Part shown: piece after piece, positions 1 to 7,660 of the stretch
How the letters are laid out: each line of letters begins with the position of its first letter
How positions within the stretch are numbered: position 1 is the stretch's first letter
Source: an uncultured Clostridia bacterium
GTDB taxonomy: Bacteria > Bacillota > Clostridia > TANB77 > CAG-508
Assembly (NCBI GenBank): GCA_934129785.1
Contig: CAKOWW010000015.1
Coordinates: 1 to 38,575, forward strand
Direction of reading: 5' to 3'
Length of the DNA: 38,575 bases
Notes under the pieces: model-generated
Seen by the model: the letters and a program-made list of their open reading frames with translations, nothing else
Databases searched by the model: none
Told to the model about the DNA's origin: nothing
Made by a program: the position numbers and the translations under genes

Positions 1-1
1 A

Positions 2-316
2 GAAAAGAAAATGCAAGGCGAAAGTAAAGAAATAGAAAAAGCAAGGAGTGTGTTGGAAGAAATGAGCCAAGATAAAAGTGAAAGATATTTAGCAGAATTA
101 AGACAAAAGTATATAATGGATCAAAAAGCAATAGAAGATGCTGGATATGATAAAGGCTATGACTCCGGCTATAATACTGGACATGACTCAGGCACTCTTG
201 AAGGAAAAAAAGAAAGAAGTATTGAAATCGCTAAAAAGATGAAGTCTAAAAAAATAAACATAGATGACATCATTGAAATAACTGGATTAACAAAAGAAAA
301 AATTGAAGAGTTATAA
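2..316 (+). CDS. Rpn-family recombination-promoting nuclease / putative transposase, C-terminal part
   Basis: The gene enters from the left edge, and its frame is open from base 2. What remains is the C-terminal tail of the Rpn (PD-(D/E)XK nuclease, TIGR01784-type) family: a helical segment containing ERYLAELRQKYIMDQ, a low-complexity Gly/Asp/Tyr-rich linker (GYDKGYDSGYNTGHDSG), and a closing helix ITGLTKEKIEEL. The same tail architecture (ERYLAELREKYILDQ ... VTGLTKEEIKKL) closes the reverse-strand gene at 10650-11504, so the family call comes from internal comparison plus known family features. The catalytic N-terminal domain lies outside the window. Rpn proteins are DNA endonucleases linked to RecA-independent recombination and often occur in many copies. 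A hairpin terminator follows at 353. Confidence 0.75.
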   Translation, partial: EKKMQGESKEIEKARSVLEEMSQDKSERYLAELRQKYIMDQKAIEDAGYDKGYDSGYNTGHDSGTLEGKKERSIEIAKKMKSKKINIDDIIEITGLTKEKIEEL

Positions 317-352
317 TTAAATATATTAATAAAGTGTTTAAATTAACAAAGG

Positions 353-386
353 CAGTATCAATTTTTATGTTGATGCTGTTATTTTT
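353..386 (+). terminator. Rho-independent terminator after the Rpn gene
   Basis: CAGTATCAA (353-361) pairs with TTGATGCTG (370-378) with one G-U wobble, and is followed by a T-rich run. It lies 37 bp after the Rpn stop codon. Confidence 0.7.
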
Positions 387-393
387 ATGCAAA

Positions 394-586
394 AAATCCT
401 AAAGTTTTTAGCTTTAAGAAAAAACTTTAAAAATAATATATTAAAAAAATATTTATAAATCAATACAATCAAGTAAAAAAATATTTTTTTATTAGACAAA
501 TTTTAAACATATAGATTTGTTCAAATTCCTTATATAGTGTGTTTTTATGTATAAAAAAAATCGTAAAGCTAAAAACTTTAAGATTT
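394..586. repeat. 193-bp unit bounded by 26-bp imperfect inverted repeats
   Basis: The arms at 394-419 and 561-586 are reverse complements at 24 of 26 positions; their shared core is TAAAGTTTTTAGCTTTA. Each arm can also fold on itself (AAAGCTAAAAACTTT). The interior is extremely AT-rich and has no coding sequence that I trust. This unit occupies most of the 346-bp gap between the Rpn gene and the pilin-like gene. It may be a MITE-like remnant or a large cruciform. I see no target-site duplication. Confidence 0.6.
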
Positions 587-662
587 CTTTGACAGAACAT
601 AAGTAGATAAATTGTTGTTAAATTTTTAAAATTAAAATATATAAAAACTAGAGAGGGAAAAA

Positions 663-2090
663 ATGAAAAAAACAAAAGATTTAAAGAAAGAACAGATAGG
701 TATCACATTAATTGCATTAGTAATTACAATAATTGTTTTACTAATTTTAGCAGGTGTATCAATTGCAATGCTAACAGGAAATAATGGAATATTAACACAA
801 GCAAATCAAGCAAAGGAAAACACTAAAGTAGCAACAGCAAAAGAAAAAGTACAAATCGAAGCAGCAGGAAGTTTAGATAATACAGGAGTATTTAGTAAAG
901 TAAAATTTAAAGAAAACTTAAAAGGAAATTTAAAATTAACAGATAGTGATATAGTGGATAATGCAGATGGAACAATGACAGTAAAAATAGATGGTTATGA
1001 TGTAACAGTAGATGAAACAACAGGAAAAGTAACAGGAATAGCAATATCAAATGGAAAAGCTCCATCAACAGGAGTAACACCAGGAGTAGAGGTAAGTAAA
1101 ACAGAAAAAGACAATTATACAGATAGTAATAATGAAAAAGCAACAATACCAGAAGGATTTACAGTAGATGAAAAAGAAAATACAATATCAAAAGGACTAG
1201 TAGTACATGGACCAGATAAAGCAAATAGAGACAATGGAAGCGAATTTGTATGGGTACCAGTACCAGACATAAATAGTATGTCACAATGTTCAACAGCTGG
1301 TGGAAGTTGTGAATTACAGTTGGAAGATGGAACTTTAAAATGTACAACACATAATAGTTTAGATATAGTAGGGAAATTATATGCAACAGAGATAGGGGAA
1401 AAATTTGGAACAGAAAATAAAACATACTATGATGATAGCGGACTAAGAGAACCAGCATATTTAAAATATAGTGATAAGAAATCGGAATATAATACAATAG
1501 GGTTAACTCTTTTAGAAATGCAAGAAAACTACAAAAAAATGGCAACAAAAGTAGCAAAATATGGAGGATTCTATGTGGGAAGATATGAAACAAGCTTATC
1601 AGATGCTACACCAACGTCAGAAGGAACAAGTGGAACGGCACAATCAAAGCTAGGAGTAATTCCTACATCATCAGCAGCAGCAAATGAATTATTTTGGTAT
1701 GGATTATATAGTAAACAAAAAGGATATACAGGAACAAATAATTCAGTAGAAAGTAGTATGATATGGGGAAGTCAATATGATGCAATATTAAATTGGGCAA
1801 AACAAGGAGTTGACAAAGAAAAAATAACAACCACGTCACTTGGAAACAATTCAGGTAGAATTGTTTCAACAACAGGAAATAGCAAGTATTTGGATGATAG
1901 TATAAATAATATTAGAGATTTAGGGGGAAACCTGTGCGAATGGACACTAGAGGCCGAGATCACCCTTTGGAGAGTTGGTCGTGGTGGTAGCCATTTTGAC
2001 AGTACAGAGTCACCTAGTTCTCGAAATCGTCATAGCCCGATCCTTCTCGACTCCGGTGGTGGTAGTCGCCTTACACTTTATATTAAGTAA
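663..2090 (+). CDS. Pilin-like surface protein with C-terminal FGE/C-type-lectin-like domain (putative DGR target)
   Basis: 475 aa. The N-terminus is a class III-like prepilin leader: a basic start (MKKTKDLKKEQ), then G|ITLIALVITIIVLLILAG, a single hydrophobic helix to about residue 40, then MLTGNNGIL. The usual Glu5 of type IV pilins is Ala here. A variable middle part follows. From about residue 185 the protein resembles a formylglycine-generating-enzyme/SUMF1 (C-type lectin) fold: EFVWVPVP, GGFYVGRYE, then GGNLCEWT and RGGS near the end. The last 47 codons have a codon composition unlike the rest of the gene (see 1948-2090). It is probably exported and surface-exposed, with the lectin fold as a binding face. 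The start at 663 follows AGAGGG. No pilus-assembly genes are nearby. The adhesin role is inference; the domain calls are from motifs. Confidence 0.75.
   Translation: MKKTKDLKKEQIGITLIALVITIIVLLILAGVSIAMLTGNNGILTQANQAKENTKVATAKEKVQIEAAGSLDNTGVFSKVKFKENLKGNLKLTDSDIVDNADGTMTVKIDGYDVTVDETTGKVTGIAISNGKAPSTGVTPGVEVSKTEKDNYTDSNNEKATIPEGFTVDEKENTISKGLVVHGPDKANRDNGSEFVWVPVPDINSMSQCSTAGGSCELQLEDGTLKCTTHNSLDIVGKLYATEIGEKFGTENKTYYDDSGLREPAYLKYSDKKSEYNTIGLTLLEMQENYKKMATKVAKYGGFYVGRYETSLSDATPTSEGTSGTAQSKLGVIPTSSAAANELFWYGLYSKQKGYTGTNNSVESSMIWGSQYDAILNWAKQGVDKEKITTTSLGNNSGRIVSTTGNSKYLDDSINNIRDLGGNLCEWTLEAEITLWRVGRGGSHFDSTESPSSRNRHSPILLDSGGGSRLTLYIK
1948..2090 (+). other. Probable diversity-generating retroelement variable repeat (VR)
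   Basis: The gene upstream uses almost only A/T-ending codons. From 1948 to the stop the codons become ATC, ACC, CTT, CGT, AGC, CAT, GAC, CTC, TCC, CGC, CCG and similar, with a clear rise in G+C. This is expected where adenines of AAC/AAT codons in a template repeat have been randomised. The segment sits exactly where DGR variable repeats sit: the extreme C-terminus of an FGE-like C-type lectin domain, after GGNxxEWT and spanning RGGS. No reverse transcriptase or template repeat is present in the window, so the DGR machinery would have to act from elsewhere in the genome. Confidence 0.6.
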
Positions 2091-2198
2091 AACCTAACTC
2101 TACGAAAACCAAATCGAACAACAGAAGATTTGAGGAAAATAGCAAAATCCTTCACTGAACTTGGTAAAAAATTATTAATTAAAATTTACTTAAAACAG

Positions 2199-2227
2199 TT
2201 GTAAAAATGGTAAAAAATTGATATACT
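2199..2227 (+). promoter_or_regulatory. Candidate sigma-A promoter for the asp23-uvrA block
   Basis: TTGTAA at 2199-2204 and TATACT at 2222-2227 are separated by 17 bp. The -10 lies in the left arm of the hairpin at 2220-2251, so promoter and terminator functions may overlap. Confidence 0.4.
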
Positions 2228-2257
2228 TAACTAGCAAAAAGTAAGTATATCTTTTTT
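2220..2257 (+). terminator. Terminator between the pilin-like gene and asp23
   Basis: GATATACTTA (2220-2229) and TAAGTATATC (2242-2251) form a perfect 10-bp stem followed by TTTTTT. The 197-bp gap before asp23 holds this hairpin and no convincing gene. Confidence 0.65.
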
Positions 2258-2287
2258 AATGAAAAAATAAACAAGGAGGAAGAAAAA

Positions 2288-2743
2288 ATGGAAGAACAAA
2301 ACAAAGAAAACGAAGAAATCGTAGAATTAGACAATGAAATAAAAACAGAAAATGACACAATAAAAATATCAGACGATGTAGTAGCAGTAATAGCAGGAGT
2401 AGCAGTATCAGAAGTACCAGGAGTAGCTGGAATGGCAGGAGGATTTGCAGGCGGAATATCAGAAGTATTTAGTGGAAAGAAGAACTTAGCAAAAGGAATA
2501 AAAGTAGAAATAGATGAAAAAAATGCAAAAATAGATGTAAACATAATAGTAGAATATGGCTCAAGAATACCAGATGTAGCATTTGAAATACAAACAAGAG
2601 TAAAAAAAGCAGTAGAAAGCATGACAGGGTTAAAAGTAGAAGAAGTAAATGTACATGTACAAGGTGTAAACACAGATGTAACAAGTAAAGAAGAAACAGA
2701 ACAAAACGAAGAAAACAATAACAACGAAGAACAAAATCAATAA
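2288..2743 (+). CDS. asp23: Asp23/Gls24 family envelope stress protein
   Basis: 151 aa. Residues about 20-125 match the Asp23/Gls24 family: KISDDVVAVIAGVAVSEVPGVAGM, then a beta-rich core with VDVNIIVEYGSRIPDVAFEIQ and a closing segment with VEEVNVHVQGV. Acidic, Asn/Glu-rich tails flank the core. In Staphylococcus, Asp23 lines the inner face of the membrane, tethered by AmaP, and takes part in cell-wall stress tolerance. The amaP homologue is the next gene, which supports the call. A strong AAGGAGG precedes the start. Confidence 0.85.
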   Translation: MEEQNKENEEIVELDNEIKTENDTIKISDDVVAVIAGVAVSEVPGVAGMAGGFAGGISEVFSGKKNLAKGIKVEIDEKNAKIDVNIIVEYGSRIPDVAFEIQTRVKKAVESMTGLKVEEVNVHVQGVNTDVTSKEETEQNEENNNNEEQNQ

Positions 2744-2809
2744 AAATCAAATTATCAAAAAGAAAAATTACGAGCAAAAAATGTAGAAAGAAAAAGGAGA
2801 AAAAAGAAA

Positions 2810-3358
2810 ATGAAAATTTTAGAAAAAATTACATTAATTATATATTCTAATATCATGTTAATATTATCAATAATATTATGTCTATTAATATTTGGATGGC
2901 TAGATATGGGACTAATAGGAGAACTTTGCTACAAAATGATAGTAGGAGAAACTTCAAGTAAAGTGCTATTAGGATTTGGGGTTGCATTTATACTATTATC
3001 AATAAGATGCATATTTTTTGATTCAACATCAAGAGAGCAAATAAAAGAAAGACAAGGAGTTTTACTAGAAAATGAAAGTGGAAAACTTATGATATCAAAA
3101 GAAACAATAGAAAATCTAGTAAATTCTGTTGCTCTGAATTTCCAAAGTGCTGAACAAGTATCAACAAGAGTAGAATTAGATAAAGAAAACAATGTAAAAG
3201 TATTTGTAAATTTAACAGTAACAGAAGATGCTATTATAAAAGATTTATCAGCAAATTTACAAACAAGAATAAAAGAAAAAATAAAAACGGCAACAGACTT
3301 AGAAGTAAAAGAAGTTAATATAACTGTAAAAAAAGTTGAACCAAAAGAGAAAGAATAA
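2810..3358 (+). CDS. amaP: Alkaline shock response membrane anchor protein AmaP
   Basis: 182 aa. Two hydrophobic helices (about residues 7-30 and 50-67) are followed by a cytoplasmic Asp23-like domain: GVLLENESGKLMISKETIENLVN, VKVFVNLTVTEDAIIKDLSANLQ and VKEVNITVKKV. This layout is that of AmaP, the membrane anchor that recruits Asp23. It follows asp23 by 66 bp with its own AAAAGGAG site and precedes a small membrane protein, the usual asp23/amaP/DUF2273 cluster of Firmicutes. Confidence 0.8.
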   Translation: MKILEKITLIIYSNIMLILSIILCLLIFGWLDMGLIGELCYKMIVGETSSKVLLGFGVAFILLSIRCIFFDSTSREQIKERQGVLLENESGKLMISKETIENLVNSVALNFQSAEQVSTRVELDKENNVKVFVNLTVTEDAIIKDLSANLQTRIKEKIKTATDLEVKEVNITVKKVEPKEKE

Positions 3359-3386
3359 AAATAAGCAAGAAAGGAAAAGAAAGATA

Positions 3387-3590
3387 ATGGAAGGATTAAA
3401 ACAATTTTGGAGCCAATACAAAGGCGCAATAATAGGAGTTATTATAGCTATTTTAATATTAGTAACAAGATTACATGATTTAATACTAGCAATAGTAGTA
3501 TTATTTTTAGGAGCATTTATAGGAAATTATGTTCAACAAAATAAAGATGATGTAAAAACGAAACTAAAAAGTTTTATCGATAAAATGTAA
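3387..3590 (+). CDS. Small DUF2273-like membrane protein of the asp23 cluster
   Basis: 67 aa with two closely spaced hydrophobic segments (GAIIGVIIAILILV and LILAIVVLFLGAFIGNYV) and a charged C-terminal tail. The compact two-helix layout and position after amaP fit DUF2273 proteins. A longer reading from 3336 is in frame, but the ATG at 3387 is chosen because it follows AAAGGAAAAG and starts the recognisable protein (MEGLKQFWSQYKG). It probably belongs to the same transcript as asp23, amaP and nusB. Confidence 0.7.
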   Translation: MEGLKQFWSQYKGAIIGVIIAILILVTRLHDLILAIVVLFLGAFIGNYVQQNKDDVKTKLKSFIDKM

Positions 3591-3608
3591 TAGTGGGAAG
3601 GAAATAAA

Positions 3609-4010
3609 ATGAACCGTACAGAAATAAGAGAACAAGCATTTAAACTAATATATAGTTTAGAAATTCAAAAAAAAGAAGACTTAGAAGAAGCAATAGAATT
3701 ATATATAGAAAGTAATGAAATAACAGACAAAAATGCGATAGAATATATAAAAGATGCAATATTTGGTATAGAAAAAAATAAAGAAGAAATAATATCAAGT
3801 ATTGAGAACAATCTAAAAAAAGATTGGAAAATTGATAGAATATCAAAAATAGATTTATCAATTTTAAAGCTTGCAATATACGAAATCAAGCATACAGAAG
3901 TACCATATAAGGTAGTAATAAATGAAGCAGTAGAACTAGCTAAAAAATATGGAGAAGACAATTCTAGAAACTTTGTAAATGGAGTATTAGCAAGTATAGT
4001 AAACCAATAG
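3609..4010 (+). CDS. nusB: Transcription antitermination factor NusB
   Basis: 133 aa, the normal size for NusB. Family features are the N-terminal NRTEIREQAFKLIYSLE, KKDWKIDRISKIDLSILKLAIYEI in the middle and PYKVVINEAVELAKKYGED followed by FVNGVLASIV at the end. NusB with NusE (S10) binds boxA RNA and prevents early termination of rRNA operons. It sits between the asp23 cluster and xseA/xseB, a common clostridial order, with an AAGGAA site directly upstream. Confidence 0.93.
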   Translation: MNRTEIREQAFKLIYSLEIQKKEDLEEAIELYIESNEITDKNAIEYIKDAIFGIEKNKEEIISSIENNLKKDWKIDRISKIDLSILKLAIYEIKHTEVPYKVVINEAVELAKKYGEDNSRNFVNGVLASIVNQ

Positions 4011-4025
4011 AAAAGGAAAAAGAAA

Positions 4026-5222
4026 ATGAAATATGCAGATTTAGCAATAACAGTTTCAGATTTGAATAAATATATAAAAAATAAAATAGCTGATGATGAA
4101 TATTTAAATAATGTTCTAATAAAAGGTGAAATATCAAATTTCAAGAACCATTATACAGGGCATATGTATTTTACATTAAAAGATAAAGATTCTTTAATAA
4201 AATGCATATGTTTCAAATCATATGCTCAAAAACTAACTTTCATGCCTAAAGATGGTATGAAAGTTATGGTTTTAGGCACTGTTTCTGTATTTGAAAGAGA
4301 TGGAATTTATCAAATATATGTAAAAGCAATGGAAGAAGATGGTCTTGGAGACTTATATACAAAATATCAAGAATTAAAAGAAAAACTAGAAATACAAGGA
4401 CTATTTTCAGAAGAACACAAAATGAAAATTCCAATAATGCCAAAAGTAATAGGTGTACTAACTTCAAAAACGGGGTCAGTAATAAAAGACATAATAAATG
4501 TTTCAACAAGAAGAAATCCAAATGTATATATAAGATTATTACCTGTACCTGTTCAAGGAGAAGGAGCTGCAGAAAAGATAGCAGAAGGAATAGAATATAT
4601 GAATAAAAACAAGTTGGCAGATGTATTAATTTTGGCACGCGGTGGAGGCTCTTTAGAAGATCTATGGCCATTTAATGAAGAAATAGTTGCTAATAGTATA
4701 TACAACTCAGAAATACCAATAATTTCAGCAGTAGGACATGAAACAGACTTTACAATTGCAGACTTTGTTGCAGACTTAAGAGCACCAACACCATCTGCTG
4801 CAGCTGAATTAGCTGTATCTGACATATATGAAGTTCAAAGAAAAATAGACACATATCAAGATAGACTTCGCAATAGCTTAATAAAAAAAGTAGAGCTAAT
4901 GAAAATGAGATATGAAAAAGTAATGGCAAGTGTAGTATTTAAAGAACCACTAAGAAAAGTAAATGACAATTATCAAAAAATAGATACAATAATAAAGAGT
5001 TTAGATACATTAATAAAAACAAAACAAGAAAAAGAGAAAACAAAATATATAGAATTAGTTTCTAAATTAGATGCACTAAGTCCATTGAAAACTTTGTACA
5101 GAGGATATTCTATAACTGAAAAAAACGGAAAAGTAGTAAAAAGCGTAGAAGAATTAGAAAAAGGCGATAAAGTTTTAGTAAGATTATCTGATGGAGAAAA
5201 AAGAGCAACAATAGAAGAATAA
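4026..5222 (+). CDS. xseA: Exodeoxyribonuclease VII large subunit
   Basis: 398 aa. An N-terminal OB-fold domain (ITVSDLNKYIKNKI, LIKGEISNFKNHYTGHMYFTLKD) is followed by the catalytic domain with GVLTSKTGSVIKDIINVSTRRNP, LILARGGGSLEDLWPFN and SAVGHETDFTIADFVADLRAPTPSAAAE. The C-terminus shows the expected helical region and LYRGYSITEKNGK. With XseB it forms the single-strand-specific exonuclease VII of DNA repair. The xseB gene follows by 38 bp. Confidence 0.95.
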   Translation: MKYADLAITVSDLNKYIKNKIADDEYLNNVLIKGEISNFKNHYTGHMYFTLKDKDSLIKCICFKSYAQKLTFMPKDGMKVMVLGTVSVFERDGIYQIYVKAMEEDGLGDLYTKYQELKEKLEIQGLFSEEHKMKIPIMPKVIGVLTSKTGSVIKDIINVSTRRNPNVYIRLLPVPVQGEGAAEKIAEGIEYMNKNKLADVLILARGGGSLEDLWPFNEEIVANSIYNSEIPIISAVGHETDFTIADFVADLRAPTPSAAAELAVSDIYEVQRKIDTYQDRLRNSLIKKVELMKMRYEKVMASVVFKEPLRKVNDNYQKIDTIIKSLDTLIKTKQEKEKTKYIELVSKLDALSPLKTLYRGYSITEKNGKVVKSVEELEKGDKVLVRLSDGEKRATIEE

Positions 5223-5260
5223 AAAATGTTTGATGGTATTGAGAAGGGAGAAAATATAAA

Positions 5261-5482
5261 ATGAAGAAAAGTTTTGAAGAACAAATGGAAAACTTAGAAA
5301 AAATAGTAGCAGAATTAGAAAACGGAAACTTGAATTTAGATGAATCTGTAAATAAATTTGAAGAAGGAATTAAAATTTCAAAAGAATGTAATAAAATATT
5401 AGAAGAAGCAGAAAAGAAAATAACAATATTAGTAAATGAAAATGGAGAAATGAAAGAAGAAAACTTTGAAACAGAAGAATAA
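5261..5482 (+). CDS. xseB: Exodeoxyribonuclease VII small subunit
   Basis: 73 aa. It has the two-helix XseB signature: SFEEQMENLEKIVAELENG, then LNLDESVNKFEEGIKISKEC. Several copies bind each XseA. The size is normal and an AGAAGGGAG site precedes the ATG. It is translationally close to xseA and to the following membrane protein gene. Confidence 0.93.
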   Translation: MKKSFEEQMENLEKIVAELENGNLNLDESVNKFEEGIKISKECNKILEEAEKKITILVNENGEMKEENFETEE

Positions 5483-5495
5483 GAGGGGAATTAAA

Positions 5496-5936
5496 ATGAA
5501 CAATTTTTTAGGATTTATACAAAATAAATATATATATGTACCATTTTTTTTATGGTTTGGAATACAATTATTTAAGTTATTATATGATTTAGTAACAACA
5601 AAAAAATTCAATTTTAAAAGATTAATGGGTGCAGGAGGAATGCCAAGCTCACACTCAGCAGTTGTTGCAGGGCTCGCAACACTAATTGGTAAATATCAAG
5701 GGGTAGATACACCAATATTTGCAGTATCACTAATTATGGCATTTGTAGTAATGTATGATGCATGTGGAGTAAGAAGAGCGGCAGGTAAACAAGCAGAATT
5801 ATTAAATAAATTAATAGAAACACCAGGACTTACAGGAGTACAAGTATCAGAAAGACTAGTAGAAGTATTAGGACACACACCAGTACAAGTATTTGTAGGG
5901 GCTTTAACAGGAGTAATAGCGGGACTAGTATTTTAA
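5496..5936 (+). CDS. Divergent PAP2 / DUF212 family membrane protein
   Basis: 146 aa from the ATG at 5496, which follows AGAGGGG. An in-frame upstream start inside xseB (5466) gives a non-homologous extension and was rejected. Family motifs are GGMPSSHSAVVAGLATLIG, VMYDACGVRRAAGKQAELLN and LGHTPVQVFVGALTGVIAG. DUF212 (YuiD-type) proteins are predicted membrane proteins related to PAP2 acid phosphatases. The GGMPSSHS and DACGVRR segments resemble phosphatase motifs, but activity is unproven. Confidence 0.85.
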   Translation: MNNFLGFIQNKYIYVPFFLWFGIQLFKLLYDLVTTKKFNFKRLMGAGGMPSSHSAVVAGLATLIGKYQGVDTPIFAVSLIMAFVVMYDACGVRRAAGKQAELLNKLIETPGLTGVQVSERLVEVLGHTPVQVFVGALTGVIAGLVF

Positions 5937-5960
5937 TAAAAATAAAAGGAGATGGCTCAT

Positions 5961-7628
5961 ATGACAGATATAGAAATAGCAAAAAACACTAAACTAGAAA
6001 AAATTGAAAATATAGCAAAAAAATTAGAAATAGATGAACAATATTTAGAAAACTATGGAAAATATAAAGCAAAAATTTCTAATAAAATAATAAAAAAACT
6101 GGAAAATAAAGAAGATGAAAATCTAGTTTTAGTAACAGCAATGAGCCCAACGCCGTTAGGAGAAGGAAAAACAACCGTATCAATAGCAATAGCAGATGGG
6201 TTAAACAAGATTGGGAAAAAGGCAATATTGGCACTAAGAGAACCATCATTAGGACCAGTATTTGGAATAAAAGGAGGAGCAACAGGTGGTGGACATGCAC
6301 AAATAGCGCCAATGGAAGATATTAACCTTCATTTTACTGGTGATATACATGCAATAACATCAGCAAATAACTTATTATCTAGTTTAATAGATAATCATAT
6401 TTACTTTGGAAATGAACTTGGATTTAAAAAAGTTACATGGAAAAGATGTGTAGACTTAAATGATAGACAATTAAGACAAGTTGAAACAGGCTTATCTGGT
6501 GAAAAAAAAATAGTGCCACGACTAGATAAATTTGACATAACAGTTGCATCAGAAATAATGGCAATATTATGTTTGTCAACAGATTTACAAGACTTAAAGA
6601 AAAATTTATCAAATATAATAGTTGGATACAATAATGAAAACATGCCAATATATGCAAGAGATTTAAAAGCAGAAGGTGCAATGACAGTACTTTTAAAAGA
6701 TGCAATAAAACCAAACTTAGTACAAACATTAGAAGGAACTCCAGCATTAATACATGGGGGACCATTTGCAAATATAGCACATGGTTGTAACAGTGTAATA
6801 GCAACTAAAATGGCTATGAAATTATCAGACTATGTAGTAACAGAAGCAGGATTTGGCGCAGATTTGGGAGCAGAAAAATTCTTAAACATAAAAGCAAGAA
6901 AAAACAACTTAAAACTAAGTGCTGTAATACTTGTAGTAACTATAAAAGCAATAAAATATCATGGTGGAGTAGAAAAAGAAAAAATTCAAGAAGAAAATTT
7001 AGAAGCAATAGAAAAAGGATTGGCTAATGTATATAAACATATAGATAATTTAAAAAATAAATTTGGACAAAAAGTAATAGTAGCATTAAATAAATATAGC
7101 CAAGATACAGAAAAAGAGATACATTTTATAGAAGAAAAATTACAAGAACAAAACATAGAAATGAGTTTAGTTGAAGGATGGGAAAAAGGCAGTGAAGGTG
7201 CAAAAGATATTGCAAACAAAATAGTTCAAGTTGCAGAAGAAAAACCAGAAGCTAAATTACAATTAACATATGAAGATGAAGATTCTATAAAAGAAAAAAT
7301 AAGAAAAGTTGCAACAAAGATATATGGAGCAAAAGGAGTGGAATATACAGATATAGCTAATAGTAGTATAGAACAAATAGAAAAACTTGGCTATGGAAAT
7401 TTACCAATATGTATTGCAAAAACTCAATATTCATTCTCAGATGATGCAAAAAATTTAGAATGTAAAGGAGATTATAATATACATGTTCAAGATGTTGATT
7501 TAAAAGCAGGTGCAGGATTTGTTGTTGTACTAGCTGGAAAAATAATGACAATGCCTGGTTTACCTAAAAAACCAACAGCAGAACAAATAGATATAGACGA
7601 AAATGGAGAAATAAAAGGGCTATTTTAA
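5961..7628 (+). CDS. fhs: Formate--tetrahydrofolate ligase
   Basis: 555 aa, normal for this enzyme, which makes 10-formyl-THF from formate, ATP and THF. The P-loop-like region is TAMSPTPLGEGKTTVSIAIADGL, followed by REPSLGPVFGIKGGATGGGHAQ, GFGADLGAEKF and the C-terminal GAGFVVVLAGKIMTMPGLPK. The ATG at 5952 overlaps the Shine-Dalgarno (AAAAGGAG immediately abuts it), so the ATG at 5961, 9 bp after that site, is the better start. It would feed purine and fMet synthesis or acetogenic one-carbon flux. Confidence 0.95.
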   Translation: MTDIEIAKNTKLEKIENIAKKLEIDEQYLENYGKYKAKISNKIIKKLENKEDENLVLVTAMSPTPLGEGKTTVSIAIADGLNKIGKKAILALREPSLGPVFGIKGGATGGGHAQIAPMEDINLHFTGDIHAITSANNLLSSLIDNHIYFGNELGFKKVTWKRCVDLNDRQLRQVETGLSGEKKIVPRLDKFDITVASEIMAILCLSTDLQDLKKNLSNIIVGYNNENMPIYARDLKAEGAMTVLLKDAIKPNLVQTLEGTPALIHGGPFANIAHGCNSVIATKMAMKLSDYVVTEAGFGADLGAEKFLNIKARKNNLKLSAVILVVTIKAIKYHGGVEKEKIQEENLEAIEKGLANVYKHIDNLKNKFGQKVIVALNKYSQDTEKEIHFIEEKLQEQNIEMSLVEGWEKGSEGAKDIANKIVQVAEEKPEAKLQLTYEDEDSIKEKIRKVATKIYGAKGVEYTDIANSSIEQIEKLGYGNLPICIAKTQYSFSDDAKNLECKGDYNIHVQDVDLKAGAGFVVVLAGKIMTMPGLPKKPTAEQIDIDENGEIKGLF

Positions 7629-7660
7629 AAAATACAAAAACAAAATCTTGGGGGTAAAAA

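Noticed and set aside
1146..1963. Long reverse-strand open frames within the pilin-like gene and many other genes
   Set aside because: They are Leu/Phe/Ile-rich mirrors of A-rich coding sequence, lack ribosome sites and overlap clear genes.
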